From an uncultured Oscillospiraceae bacterium (GTDB taxonomy: Bacteria > Bacillota > Clostridia > Oscillospirales > Oscillospiraceae), in the NCBI GenBank assembly GCA_934591725.1, contig CAKTPR010000022.1, positions 1-25,221 of the forward strand: a stretch of DNA of 25,221 nucleotides, in the 5' to 3' direction. The notes under the pieces are model-generated. The model had not been told where the DNA came from, did no database searches, and saw nothing but the letters and a program-made list of their open reading frames with translations. Both the position numbers and the translations under genes were made by a program. Shown in pieces: positions 15,268 to 22,365 of this stretch. Position 1 is the stretch's first letter; each line of letters opens with the position of its first letter.

Positions 15268-16536
15268 TTATATGCCTTCAAGCTGTATCCTGCACTGCCG
15301 TCCGTCGGAGCCGTCGGCATATATGCGCAGGCTCTCGCCCTCGCTGCCGGTGCAGTCAAATTCGTAGCAGGCCATATATTCCCCGCCGGGGCGCTGCACG
15401 ATCACCTTGCGGCTGCCGCTCACGCTCACGTTATCGGGCAGGCTGCCGCGCGCCGTCTCCTCGTCGCAGCTCCAGTCGAGGTCAGGCGCATCGTCCGAAT
15501 AGCGCGTCGCGTCGTAGGAATATATGCTGCCGTCGTCGAGCGCGACGGAGACGCTGATATAATCGTCGATGCGCAGCGCGCCGTCCTGCACGGGGACGAA
15601 GCGGAACGAGGCGAGGCTCCCGCTCCCGCCGCGTTCGCTGAGACTCAGGTCATTATAGCCGCGCGCCTTCAGAAAGTCCTGCGCGATCTCCTCGGCCTGC
15701 TCCGCGCTGATGCTCCCGGTGCCTACGAGCCGAGACTGTGACATGGACTCGAGTCCGCGCGAGCTGACGCACAGGAGCGTGTTCCCCGCACTGTAGCAGC
15801 GTCGGCCGTCCTCACCCTCATAGCCGTATTCGTCCTTTAGCTCGCGCGGCTCCATGCCGACGGCTTCGGCGGCAAGCTTCCGTGCCTGCTCCTCGCTCAG
15901 CTTCCCGCGCTCCTTTTCCGGGCGGGTGCTGTACTGCCCGTCGTATCGGAAATCCTCAGGTGCGGTGAAGTCCGCTTCGTAGCCCAGAAGCTCGGCGCTG
16001 AGCTTTCCTGTGTCCTCGATGCCGATGTTCTGGAGCTGCTCCTCGCGGCTGTCCATGATGAGCTCGCCGGAGTTTACGCGCCCCTGCATATCGCGCAGGC
16101 GGGCGGAGAACTCCGCGGCGGTATCGGACATGGCCTTGAGCTGCAGCTTCTGCTCGTCGCTGAGTTTATCCCCGCTCTGCGCGCCGAGGCTCTTCGCATA
16201 GTCCCCGGCGCGATTGAGAAAGGCAGAGAGCTGCTCAAGCTCCTGCGTTGAAAACGGCAGCGCCGAGAGCGCAGCCTCGGCGGCGAGCGCGTTGGCGTAG
16301 GCCTGAGTGAAGATACTGCGGCCTAAGGTCGCGTCAGTGACGTACAGGCTCTTTTTGAGCGAGCGGCTCAGACCTTCGACGGCTGAGACGGTCGTCTCAA
16401 ACGCGCCGGAGGAGCTGTAGAGCGCGGTGAGCCGGTAGTCGGCGAGCTTTGAGTACAGGACCGCCGAGAGCACGCTGAGCGTCACAAGCGCTGCGGCGGT
16501 ATATATAATGATAAGCTGTTTTGCTTTTGCGGACAT
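15268..16536 (-). CDS. ypeB: Spore germination protein YpeB
   Basis: 422 residues, close to Bacillus YpeB (about 450). One N-terminal membrane helix (about residues 7-27) is followed by a long helical region (ETTVSAVEGLSRSLKKSLYV, then LPFSTQELEQLSAFLNRAGDYA) characteristic of the YpeB N-terminal domain. PepSY-type repeats fill the C-terminal half (EEQARKLAAEAVGM near 215; SAEQAEEIAQDFLKARGY near 285). In Bacillus, YpeB is made in the forespore under sigma-G and stabilises the cortex-lytic enzyme SleB. Here no sleB lies beside it; gltX is upstream and the V-ATPase is downstream. Its ribosome site AAAGGGG lies inside the 3' arm of the gltX terminator hairpin, and a candidate sigma-G promoter overlaps the same hairpin. 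Confidence 0.9.
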   Translation of the reverse strand: MSAKAKQLIIIYTAAALVTLSVLSAVLYSKLADYRLTALYSSSGAFETTVSAVEGLSRSLKKSLYVTDATLGRSIFTQAYANALAAEAALSALPFSTQELEQLSAFLNRAGDYAKSLGAQSGDKLSDEQKLQLKAMSDTAAEFSARLRDMQGRVNSGELIMDSREEQLQNIGIEDTGKLSAELLGYEADFTAPEDFRYDGQYSTRPEKERGKLSEEQARKLAAEAVGMEPRELKDEYGYEGEDGRRCYSAGNTLLCVSSRGLESMSQSRLVGTGSISAEQAEEIAQDFLKARGYNDLSLSERGGSGSLASFRFVPVQDGALRIDDYISVSVALDDGSIYSYDATRYSDDAPDLDWSCDEETARGSLPDNVSVSGSRKVIVQRPGGEYMACYEFDCTGSEGESLRIYADGSDGRQCRIQLEGI

Positions 16537-16579
16537 AAAAACACCCCTTTGACGCTTATTAGTATCACCGTCAAAGGGG
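16537..16579 (-). terminator. gltX terminator hairpin containing the ypeB ribosome binding site
   Basis: On the minus strand, CCCCTTTGACG (16579-16569), a 14-base loop, and CGTCAAAGGGG (16554-16544) form a perfect 11-bp stem, followed by TGTTTTT that directly touches the ypeB ATG. The 3' arm is also the ypeB Shine-Dalgarno (AAAGGGG, 8 bases from ATG). Transcripts coming from gltX should stop here or have the site hidden. Confidence 0.8.
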
Positions 16580-16589
16580 CAGATTATTA
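16560..16589 (-). promoter_or_regulatory. Candidate sigma-G promoter of ypeB
   Basis: On the minus strand, TAATA (16589-16585), 18 bases, GATACTA (16566-16560). Against the sigma-G pattern GHATR-N18-CATWHTA this is 4 of 5 and 6 of 7. The -10 is in the loop of the gltX terminator. Start would be near 16553, just at the 3' arm, so this transcript would lack the 5' arm and leave the ribosome site open. Confidence 0.45.
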
Positions 16590-16593
16590 TTGA

Positions 16594-18069
16594 TTATCCG
16601 AGCTTTTCAATCGCCACATTCAGGCGGCGGAGAGTCTCGTCCTTTCCGAGGATGCGGCATATCTCTACCGCGCCGCCGGGAGTGACCGCCTTGCCAGCGG
16701 CGGCGATGCGCACGGGCCACATGACCTTCGCGTTCTTCGCTTCCATCGCCTCGGCAAGACCGACCATCGCGCCCATGATATGCTCATCGTCCCATGCGGG
16801 CAGTGCCTCGAATATCGGGACGATCTTTTCCAGCACGTCTTTGGAGCTGTCCTTATCGGACTTGGACTTCTTATGGACAAAGAGCTCGGTGTCGTACTCA
16901 GGCAGCTCGTCGAAGAAGTCGACCTTCTCCGGGATATCGGTCAGCACCTCGGTGCGCTGCTGGAGAAGCGCGGCGATGGCTGCGGCATCATAGGCGGGGT
17001 TCTTCACGCTCCGGCGGATATACGGCTCTGCAACTTTGGCAAAGGCCTCAGGGCTCATCGCGCGGATATACTCGCTGTTGAAGTAGCGCAGCTTGTCAAT
17101 GTCAAAGATCGCGGGGGACTTGGAAATACCGGCAAGGTCAAAGATATCTATAAGCTCGTCCATGCTGAATATCTCCTGCTCACCGCGCGGGCTCCAGCCG
17201 AGGAGCGTGACATAGTTGATAACGGCGTCGGTCAGGTAGCCCTGGGCGATAAGATCCTCATAGGACGGGTCGCCGTGGCGCTTGGACATCTTGTTGTGCG
17301 CGTCGCGCATGACGGGAGAGCAGTGGACGTACTTCGGAATATCCCAGCCGAAGCCCTCGTACAGCAGGTTATACTTCGGGGCGGAGGAGAGATACTCACT
17401 GCCGCGCACGACGTGGGTGATGCCCATAAGGTGATCGTCCACGACGTTTGCAAAGTTATAGGTCGGCAGCCCGTCGCGCTTTAAGAGCACCTGATCGTCA
17501 AGGCTCGCGTTCTCAACGGTGATATCGCCGAAGGTCTCGTCATGGAAGGTGGTAGTCCCCTCGTGCGGGATGAGCTGGCGGATGACATAGGGCCGTCCCT
17601 CGGCGGCAAGACGGTCGGACTCCTCGCGGCTCATGCAGCGGCAGGGATCATCCCCGCGGTCAAATTCGCCGGTGTCCTCCTCGGAGGCCGTCTTCTCGCA
17701 GAAGCAGCGGTAGGCATGGCCGCGCTCCATGAGCAGCTCTGCGTATTCCTTATAGAGCCCGCGGCGCTCGGTCTGCACATAGGGGCCGACGGGGCCGCCG
17801 ACGTCCGGGCCTTCGTCGTGCTCAAGATGGCACTGCTCCATCGTCCTGTATATAACGTCAACAGCGCCCTCGACGAGCCGCCCCTGATCCGTATCCTCAA
17901 TGCGGAGAATGAACTTGCCCTTATTGTGGCGGGCGATGAGATAGGTATAGAGCGCGGTGCGGAGATTGCCGACGTGCATATACCCCGTAGGGGACGGGGC
18001 GAACCGCGTGCGTACCTCGCCGGTGGGGATGCGCTTTTCCATATCCTCAAACCACTTCATGTCTTTCAT
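16594..18069 (-). CDS. gltX: Glutamyl-tRNA synthetase
   Basis: 491 residues, class I, normal length. The HIGH-type motif is HVGN at 32-35 within FAPSPTGYMHVGNLRTALY, and the KMSKS-type loop is KMSKR at 260-264. It charges tRNA-Glu, and in many clostridia also tRNA-Gln, which is then amidated. Residues C122, C124 (CFC) and C143, C145 (CRC) form a four-cysteine pair in the acceptor-binding region, suggesting a structural zinc where many Firmicutes enzymes have lost it. GGAGGC precedes the ATG. It has its own promoter, divergent from trpS. Confidence 0.97.
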   Translation of the reverse strand: MKDMKWFEDMEKRIPTGEVRTRFAPSPTGYMHVGNLRTALYTYLIARHNKGKFILRIEDTDQGRLVEGAVDVIYRTMEQCHLEHDEGPDVGGPVGPYVQTERRGLYKEYAELLMERGHAYRCFCEKTASEEDTGEFDRGDDPCRCMSREESDRLAAEGRPYVIRQLIPHEGTTTFHDETFGDITVENASLDDQVLLKRDGLPTYNFANVVDDHLMGITHVVRGSEYLSSAPKYNLLYEGFGWDIPKYVHCSPVMRDAHNKMSKRHGDPSYEDLIAQGYLTDAVINYVTLLGWSPRGEQEIFSMDELIDIFDLAGISKSPAIFDIDKLRYFNSEYIRAMSPEAFAKVAEPYIRRSVKNPAYDAAAIAALLQQRTEVLTDIPEKVDFFDELPEYDTELFVHKKSKSDKDSSKDVLEKIVPIFEALPAWDDEHIMGAMVGLAEAMEAKNAKVMWPVRIAAAGKAVTPGGAVEICRILGKDETLRRLNVAIEKLG

Positions 18070-18133
18070 TTTGTGCCTCCTGCGCCAAAATATCTTCGTT
18101 TGACTTTATTTTCTTTTTAAGTTCTTTATCTGT

Positions 18134-18162
18134 ATATTATTTTGCAAATTGGCAGTTGTCAA
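18134..18162 (-). promoter_or_regulatory. Promoter of gltX
   Basis: On the minus strand, a perfect -35 TTGACA (18157-18162), 17-base spacer, -10 TAATAT (18134-18139). Its -35 shares five bases with the -35 of the divergent trpS promoter. Confidence 0.7.
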
Positions 18163-18184
18163 GACAAACTTATTTTGATACAAT
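18156..18184 (+). promoter_or_regulatory. Promoter of trpS and the downstream glycosyl-phosphate transferase
   Basis: -35 TTGTCA (18156-18161), 17-base spacer, -10 TACAAT (18179-18184). The leader of about 95 bases is GC-rich, with a small GCGCCG/CGGCGC hairpin at 18240-18254. I see no T-box signature and no Trp-rich leader peptide. Confidence 0.7.
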
Positions 18185-18286
18185 ATATAGACGCTCATAT
18201 CGGGCTTTTTCCGAGCCTCCGCCGGCCGTTCCGGAGACAGCGCCGCCGCGGCGCAAAAAATATGGACGGCAGAATGGGAGATTATT

Positions 18287-19303
18287 GTGGATAACAACAC
18301 CGCTGAAAAGAAAACTATGCTCTCGGGCATCCAGCCCTCCGGCGACCTGCACCTTGGCAACTACCTCGGTGCGGTCAAGAACTGGGCGGAGCTTGCCGAT
18401 GAGTTTAACTGCTATTATTTCATGGCCGACCTGCACAGCCTTACCGTGCGCCAGAACCCCGCAGAGCTGCGCCGCCGCTCCGTCACGCAGCTTGCGCAGT
18501 ACATTGCCTGCGGCCTTGACCCGGAGAAGAACACCCTGTTCATCCAGAGCCATGTCCACGAGCATGCGGAGCTCGGCTGGATCCTCAACTGCTATACGAT
18601 GTTCGGCGAGCTGAGCCGCATGACGCAGTTCAAGGACAAGTGCGCGAAGAACGCCGACAACATCAACGGCGGTCTCTTCACCTATCCCTCGCTCATGGCG
18701 GCGGATATCCTGCTCTACCAGCCGGACTATGTCCCCGTCGGCGAGGATCAGAAGCAGCACTGCGAGCTGACGCGCGATGTCGCCATCCGCTTCAACAACA
18801 TCTACGGCGAGACCTTCAAGGTGCCAGAGCCCTATATCCCCAAGGTGGGCGCGAGGATCATGAGCCTTGGCGTGCCGACCTCGAAGATGAGCAAGTCCGA
18901 TCCTCAGGGCTGCGTGTTCATCATGGATAAGCCTGAGGACATCGCCCGCAAGTTCAAGCGCGCCGTGACCGATTCCGATACCGAGCACTGCGTGCATTAC
19001 GATCTTCAGAACAAGCCCGGCGTCTCCAACCTCATGAGCATCTATTCCTCCGTCACCGGCAAGACCTTTGACGAGATAGAGCGCGAGTTTGACGGTCAGG
19101 GCTACGGCGCTTTCAAGCCCGCAGTCGGCGAAGCCGTCATCGAGTCGCTGCGCCCGATCCGCGAGGAGGCCGAGCGCATGATCGCCGATAAGGCATACCT
19201 CAAGGACGTCTACACCGAGGGCGCGCGCAGAGCAAGCTATGTCGCCTCCAAGACCCTGCGCAAGGTCTACAAGCGCGTCGGCCTTGTTGAGAAGCCCTTC
19301 TGA
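18287..19303 (+). CDS. trpS: Tryptophanyl-tRNA synthetase
   Basis: 338 residues, class I, normal length. The HIGH-type motif is HLGN at 22-25 (SGIQPSGDLHLGNYLGA) and KMSKS is at 200-204. Other family stretches are FMADLHSLTV, FTYPSLMAADILLY and VGEDQKQHCELTRD, which contribute to the Trp pocket. Translation starts at GTG 18287, preceded by GGGAG; the next in-frame ATG would cut into the conserved N-terminus. It charges tRNA-Trp. The following gene starts 30 bases after its stop with no terminator between, so they are probably co-transcribed. Confidence 0.97.
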   Translation: MDNNTAEKKTMLSGIQPSGDLHLGNYLGAVKNWAELADEFNCYYFMADLHSLTVRQNPAELRRRSVTQLAQYIACGLDPEKNTLFIQSHVHEHAELGWILNCYTMFGELSRMTQFKDKCAKNADNINGGLFTYPSLMAADILLYQPDYVPVGEDQKQHCELTRDVAIRFNNIYGETFKVPEPYIPKVGARIMSLGVPTSKMSKSDPQGCVFIMDKPEDIARKFKRAVTDSDTEHCVHYDLQNKPGVSNLMSIYSSVTGKTFDEIEREFDGQGYGAFKPAVGEAVIESLRPIREEAERMIADKAYLKDVYTEGARRASYVASKTLRKVYKRVGLVEKPF

Positions 19304-19333
19304 GATAATAAAACGAACTGGAGATAAAATTTA

Positions 19334-20458
19334 ATGTTTCCTGGTCTTGCTGATTGGATAAAGATGCTGCTGGCATTCGCCGTGTCGCTGCTGGTCGCAT
19401 ATGTCATGACGCCGCCGGTCAAGCGCTTTGCCGAGAAGGTCGGCGCGATCGACGTGCCGAAGGACAACCGCCGCGTACACGACCATCCCATCCCCCGCAT
19501 GGGCGGGCTTGCGATATTCATCGGCTTTGTGCTCTCGCTGATATTCTTCGTGCCGATGTCAACAAAGGTGCTGGGGCTTCTTGTCGGCTCGGTCATCATC
19601 GCGGTCATGGGCGGCGTTGACGATATCGTCAGTCTCAACCCATGGGTAAAGCTCGCCGGGCAGATAGTCGCGGCGCTCGTCGCGATCCGCTGCGGGCTCG
19701 TGTTCGACGTTATTTCAAACCCGAACATTTTCGCCGAGGAGACCTATATCGAGATAGGCTGGCTCTCTATCCCGCTGACGATGCTGTGGATAGTCGGCTG
19801 CACGAACGCCGTCAACCTCATTGACGGGCTTGACGGGCTTGCCGTCGGAGTGTCGGCGATAAGCTCGCTGACGATGCTTATCGTGTCGCTGTTCGTCTCG
19901 GAGCCGGTGGTATCCATCATCCTCGCTGCGCTCACCGGCGCATGCCTCGGCTTCATGCCGTATAACCTCAACCCCGCCAAGATATTCATGGGCGACGTCG
20001 GCTCACAGCTTCTGGGCTTCGTGCTGTCGACGGCGTCGATAATGGGTCTGTTCAAGCTGCACGCGATCATCACCTTCTTTGTACCGCTGCTGGCACTGGC
20101 GCTGCCGCTGGCCGATACGATCTTTGCTTTCTTCCGCAGAATACTGCACGGGCAGAGTCCGTTCAAGGCCGACAAGGGGCATTTCCACCACCGGCTGCTT
20201 GCTATGGGGCTCAACCAGAAGCAGGTCGTCGCGGTGCTGTACGGCATCTCGGCGGTGCTGGGACTGCTGGCCGTGCTCATGGCCGGGGACAGCATGGCGG
20301 TAAAGATAATCTGTCTCGTCGCGGCGTTCATTATTTCGCTTGGTATCTGGCTCAAGGTGTTCAAGAACAACCCCAATCTGCGCGAGCACCACGCCGAGGA
20401 GCATAAAGCCGAAACGTCGGCGGAAAGCAGTACCGCGCCGCAGGAAAAAGCACAATAA
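19334..20458 (+). CDS. Undecaprenyl-phosphate sugar-1-phosphate transferase, WecA/TagO (MraY-like) family
   Basis: 374 residues with about ten or eleven membrane helices. Family motifs in order: RVHDHPIPRMGGLAIF (48-62), GGVDDI with the paired Asp (93-98), NLIDGLDGLA (161-170), NPAKIFMGDVGS (213-224) and the HIHH-like HFHHRL (283-288). Such enzymes transfer GlcNAc-1-phosphate, or a related sugar phosphate, from UDP-sugar to undecaprenyl phosphate, starting teichoic acid or polysaccharide synthesis. The HFHHRL loop and the lack of a cell-division gene context favour TagO/WecA over MraY. The last 30 residues are a charged Glu/Ala-rich cytoplasmic tail. GGAG precedes the ATG. Confidence 0.93.
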   Translation: MFPGLADWIKMLLAFAVSLLVAYVMTPPVKRFAEKVGAIDVPKDNRRVHDHPIPRMGGLAIFIGFVLSLIFFVPMSTKVLGLLVGSVIIAVMGGVDDIVSLNPWVKLAGQIVAALVAIRCGLVFDVISNPNIFAEETYIEIGWLSIPLTMLWIVGCTNAVNLIDGLDGLAVGVSAISSLTMLIVSLFVSEPVVSIILAALTGACLGFMPYNLNPAKIFMGDVGSQLLGFVLSTASIMGLFKLHAIITFFVPLLALALPLADTIFAFFRRILHGQSPFKADKGHFHHRLLAMGLNQKQVVAVLYGISAVLGLLAVLMAGDSMAVKIICLVAAFIISLGIWLKVFKNNPNLREHHAEEHKAETSAESSTAPQEKAQ

Positions 20459-20460
20459 AC

Positions 20461-20710
20461 GATTGGGGCTTTATCCCCTCAGTCAGCTTCGCTGACAGCT
20501 CCCCTTGAAAAACAAGGGGAGCCTTTTTATGACTATATATCAGAGCTGCCTGCATGCTTTCGCTGCCGGTCGCTCTGCGGACATACTTTCTGTGTGAACA
20601 GAAAGTATGCAAAGAATCACAAAAGGGGCGGGGATTGCGTTTCCCCCGCCCCTTTTGAATCCCCACCCTTGAACCGCCAAAGAGGAACCGTGCGCGGTTC
20701 CCCTTTGATT
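20461..20710. repeat. Composite palindromic intergenic element
   Basis: The gap 20459-20789 has no credible gene and is packed with inverted repeats: GTCAGC/GCTGAC (20482-20496), the terminator at 20498, CATACTTTCTG/CAGAAAGTATG (20582-20609), a 13-bp stem AAAAGGGGCGGGG (20621-20656), and CAAAGAGGAACCG (20678-20707, one mismatch). From memory, similar blocks are scattered between genes in gut Oscillospiraceae, so this is probably a dispersed non-coding repeat. The remainder to 20789 shows nothing clear. Confidence 0.6.
20498..20528 (+). terminator. Terminator of the trpS operon
   Basis: GCTCCCCTT (20498-20506) and AAGGGGAGC (20514-20522) pair over 9 bp with a 7-base loop and then CTTTTTAT. 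It lies 40 bases after the transferase stop. Confidence 0.85.
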
Positions 20711-20789
20711 CCCTCCAAGGTTGGCAAAGCTTCGGCTATCCAGCGTCGTTTTTTATGATTCATTCAACATCAGCAGAAAAGCCCGTCGT

Positions 20790-21098
20790 TTATAGTAAGA
20801 ACATCGCGCCCATTATTATTAGTAATTCGCTGTCGCCGCTCTCGCGGTACATGAGATATAGAATGAGCAGAAGGATGATGTCGTCCGTTTCCAGCTCGCC
20901 TATCTTATCCGGCAGCAGCCGCCCTATATCTCCAAGCCCGTTGAGCAGCCCGCCGGGCGCGGGCTCCGGCGGCTTCGGCCGTACCGGCGGTGGCGGCTGC
21001 CGCCGCGGTATCTGCTCCCTCGGCGGCGCGCGCCGCTCCTCCCCGCTCTCCGGGAAGCGCTCGACGCGCCCGCTGTTTCCCTGATAGCGGTTAATCAC
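20790..21098 (-). CDS. Small protein with proline-rich head and hydrophobic tail, unknown function
   Basis: 102 residues, not recognised. Residues 1 to about 45 are charged and proline-rich (RRQPPPPVRPKPPEP). A Gly-Leu stretch follows, then about 73-102 holds two short hydrophobic segments separated by YRESGDSE: DDIILLLILYLM and LLIIMGAMFLL at the very end. This could be a membrane-inserted hairpin or a self-assembling tail. The start is GTG 21098, overlapping the previous gene's stop by 8 bases, with GGAGGAGA upstream, so translation is coupled. It is the last gene of a three-gene set of uncharacterised small proteins. Confidence 0.75.
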   Translation of the reverse strand: MINRYQGNSGRVERFPESGEERRAPPREQIPRRQPPPPVRPKPPEPAPGGLLNGLGDIGRLLPDKIGELETDDIILLLILYLMYRESGDSELLIIMGAMFLL

Positions 21099-21483
21099 TG
21101 CCGTCTCCTCCCATCTCGCCCATGGCTATGCGCGCTATCGACGCAAGCCGGGCAAGCTTGATGGCTTTATCCATCTTGCTTCTGCGCTTTTCGGACAGGT
21201 ACGGCTTCATTGCTTCCAGCAGCGCGCGCTCCTGCTTTTTCTCTCCCGCGCCCGATGAGAGCGCGCGGCTCAGGCGCGCGAGCATCGCGGGGTCGATGGC
21301 GCCCTCGCCGCCGCCTAAGCTCTGCATGAGCGAGTCCAGCCCGCCGCCTGCGCTTTTCGTCTTCTCCGCTGGGTCAATGCCGCTGTCACCGCCGCCCATG
21401 AGCGACTTTGCCAGCCCTGCGATCTTCTCCATCTGCGCGGGGTCGCCGAGTATGCCGTTTATTTTGTCCTCAAGCTCGCTCAC
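21091..21483 (-). CDS. Small helical protein, unknown function (middle gene of trio)
   Basis: 130 residues, not recognised. Two related segments, GDPAQMEKIAGLAKSLMGG (about 14-32) and GAIDPAMLARLSRALSSG (about 61-78), suggest an internal repeat of the form D-P-A-x-[ML] plus an amphipathic helix. A Gly/Ser-rich linker separates them. The C-terminal 45 residues are basic and helical (SEKRRSKMDKAIKLARLASI). There is no signal peptide or membrane helix. The start is GTG at 21483, supported by GGAGGTG seven bases upstream. It overlaps the next gene by 8 bases. Confidence 0.78.
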   Translation of the reverse strand: MSELEDKINGILGDPAQMEKIAGLAKSLMGGGDSGIDPAEKTKSAGGGLDSLMQSLGGGEGAIDPAMLARLSRALSSGAGEKKQERALLEAMKPYLSEKRRSKMDKAIKLARLASIARIAMGEMGGDGSD

Positions 21484-21516
21484 GGCGCTTCACCTCCCGT
21501 TTACCGCGCTGTGCGC

Positions 21517-21756
21517 CTAATTTTCCATCATCCGGCGCACGCTTTCCGCGAGACGCTTTCCCTCCTGAGTGTTCAGCATGGAGCTGAGCAGGCTGCGCAG
21601 CGCTTCGCCGTCGCCGCTTTTCGCGGCCTGCTCGACGGCATTCGCATCGATGAGCTTTGCAAGCTTCGCCCCGTCCTCGGACTCGGCAAGCTGCTTTATC
21701 TGCTCGGTCTTGCCGCGGCGCTCAAGCTCCCGGCCAAGCTGTTCAAAATTTTGCAT
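21517..21756 (-). CDS. Small charged helical protein, unknown function (first gene of trio)
   Basis: 79 residues, not recognised, fully hydrophilic and predicted helical (FEQLGRELERRGKTEQIKQL), ending in RRMMEN. AAKSGDGEALRSLLSSMLNT recalls the helix pattern of the middle protein of the trio. AGGGGTGAG precedes the ATG. A minus-strand -10 TATAAT lies about 25 bases upstream of the start. It heads a set of three genes within 1 kb, all on the minus strand. Confidence 0.75.
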   Translation of the reverse strand: MQNFEQLGRELERRGKTEQIKQLAESEDGAKLAKLIDANAVEQAAKSGDGEALRSLLSSMLNTQEGKRLAESVRRMMEN

Positions 21757-21779
21757 TGCATCTCACCCCTGTTCGTTTT

Positions 21780-21808
21780 ATTATATTCACAGTAAGCGCC
21801 CATGATAA
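21780..21808 (-). promoter_or_regulatory. Possible promoter of the small-protein trio
   Basis: On the minus strand a perfect -10 TATAAT (21780-21785), 17-base spacer and a weak -35 TTATCA (21803-21808). It lies in the short gap shared with the divergent phosphoesterase gene. Confidence 0.5.
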
Positions 21809-21827
21809 TTGCGAAAGGATCAAATAT

Positions 21828-22298
21828 ATGAAAGTCGCCGTTTTTTCCGATACCCATTCAAATAATGAGCTTATGCTCGAAGCCGTCCGCCGCTGCCGCC
21901 CCGACGCCGCGATACACCTCGGCGACCATGACCGGGATGCGGTCAAGCTGCGGCACGAGTTTCCGGGGCTGCCGGTCTACAGCGTCTGCGGCAACTGCGA
22001 TCTGATGCCGCTTGCGCCGGAAAAGGACGTCGTTCAGCTCGGCCCGGTCAAGGCCTTCATCACGCACGGTCATTTGTATAATGTCAATTACGGGCGAGTG
22101 GATTCGCTCGTCTACGCCGCGCAGGAGGCGGGCGCGCAGCTTGCCATGTTCGGCCACACACACCAGGCCTATTATGAGCAGATAGGCGGCGTGCAGGTAC
22201 TGAACCCCGGCACCGCCGGGCGCGGCAGGGAGCTGACCTGGGCACTGGTCGAGATATTCGATAACGGTGCTTTTGCCTGCGAGATACGCAGGCTCTGA
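21828..22298 (+). CDS. Metallophosphoesterase, YfcE/MJ0936 type
   Basis: 156 residues, the length of the compact YfcE family. All metal-binding blocks are present in order: SDTHSN (7-12), GDHD, GNCD, THGH and GHTH, followed by NPGTAGRGR. These form a two-metal phosphodiesterase site. Family members act on small phosphodiesters in vitro, and the natural substrate is usually unknown. The ATG at 21828 is chosen because the conserved MKVAVFSDTH begins there with GAAAGGA upstream; a longer in-frame ORF reads through the divergent gene. It stands alone, ending at a shared terminator. Confidence 0.92.
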   Translation: MKVAVFSDTHSNNELMLEAVRRCRPDAAIHLGDHDRDAVKLRHEFPGLPVYSVCGNCDLMPLAPEKDVVQLGPVKAFITHGHLYNVNYGRVDSLVYAAQEAGAQLAMFGHTHQAYYEQIGGVQVLNPGTAGRGRELTWALVEIFDNGAFACEIRRL

Positions 22299-22310
22299 TA
22301 TAGAATACAA

Positions 22311-22348
22311 AAAACGACTGTCTCCCCGAAAGAGGAAGCAGTCGTTTT
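22311..22348. terminator. Bidirectional terminator between convergent genes
   Basis: AAAACGACTG (22311-22320) and CAGTCGTTTT (22339-22348) form a 10-bp stem flanked by A-run and T-run, so it can work for the phosphoesterase (plus) and the acyltransferase (minus). Confidence 0.85.
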
Positions 22349-22365
22349 AAGTTCTGATGAATATT

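Noticed and set aside
18185..18286. T-box riboswitch in the trpS leader
   Set aside because: The leader is too short and lacks the conserved T-box and a terminator/antiterminator pair; only small GC-rich stems are seen.
18262..18294. Possible 10-codon leader peptide upstream of trpS
   Set aside because: It has no Trp codon and no ribosome site, and it overlaps the trpS start, so classical attenuation is not supported.
20361..20666. 101-codon minus-strand ORF over the palindromic element
   Set aside because: It is a translation of the inverted repeats and of the opposite strand of the transferase gene, with no ribosome site or protein-like pattern.
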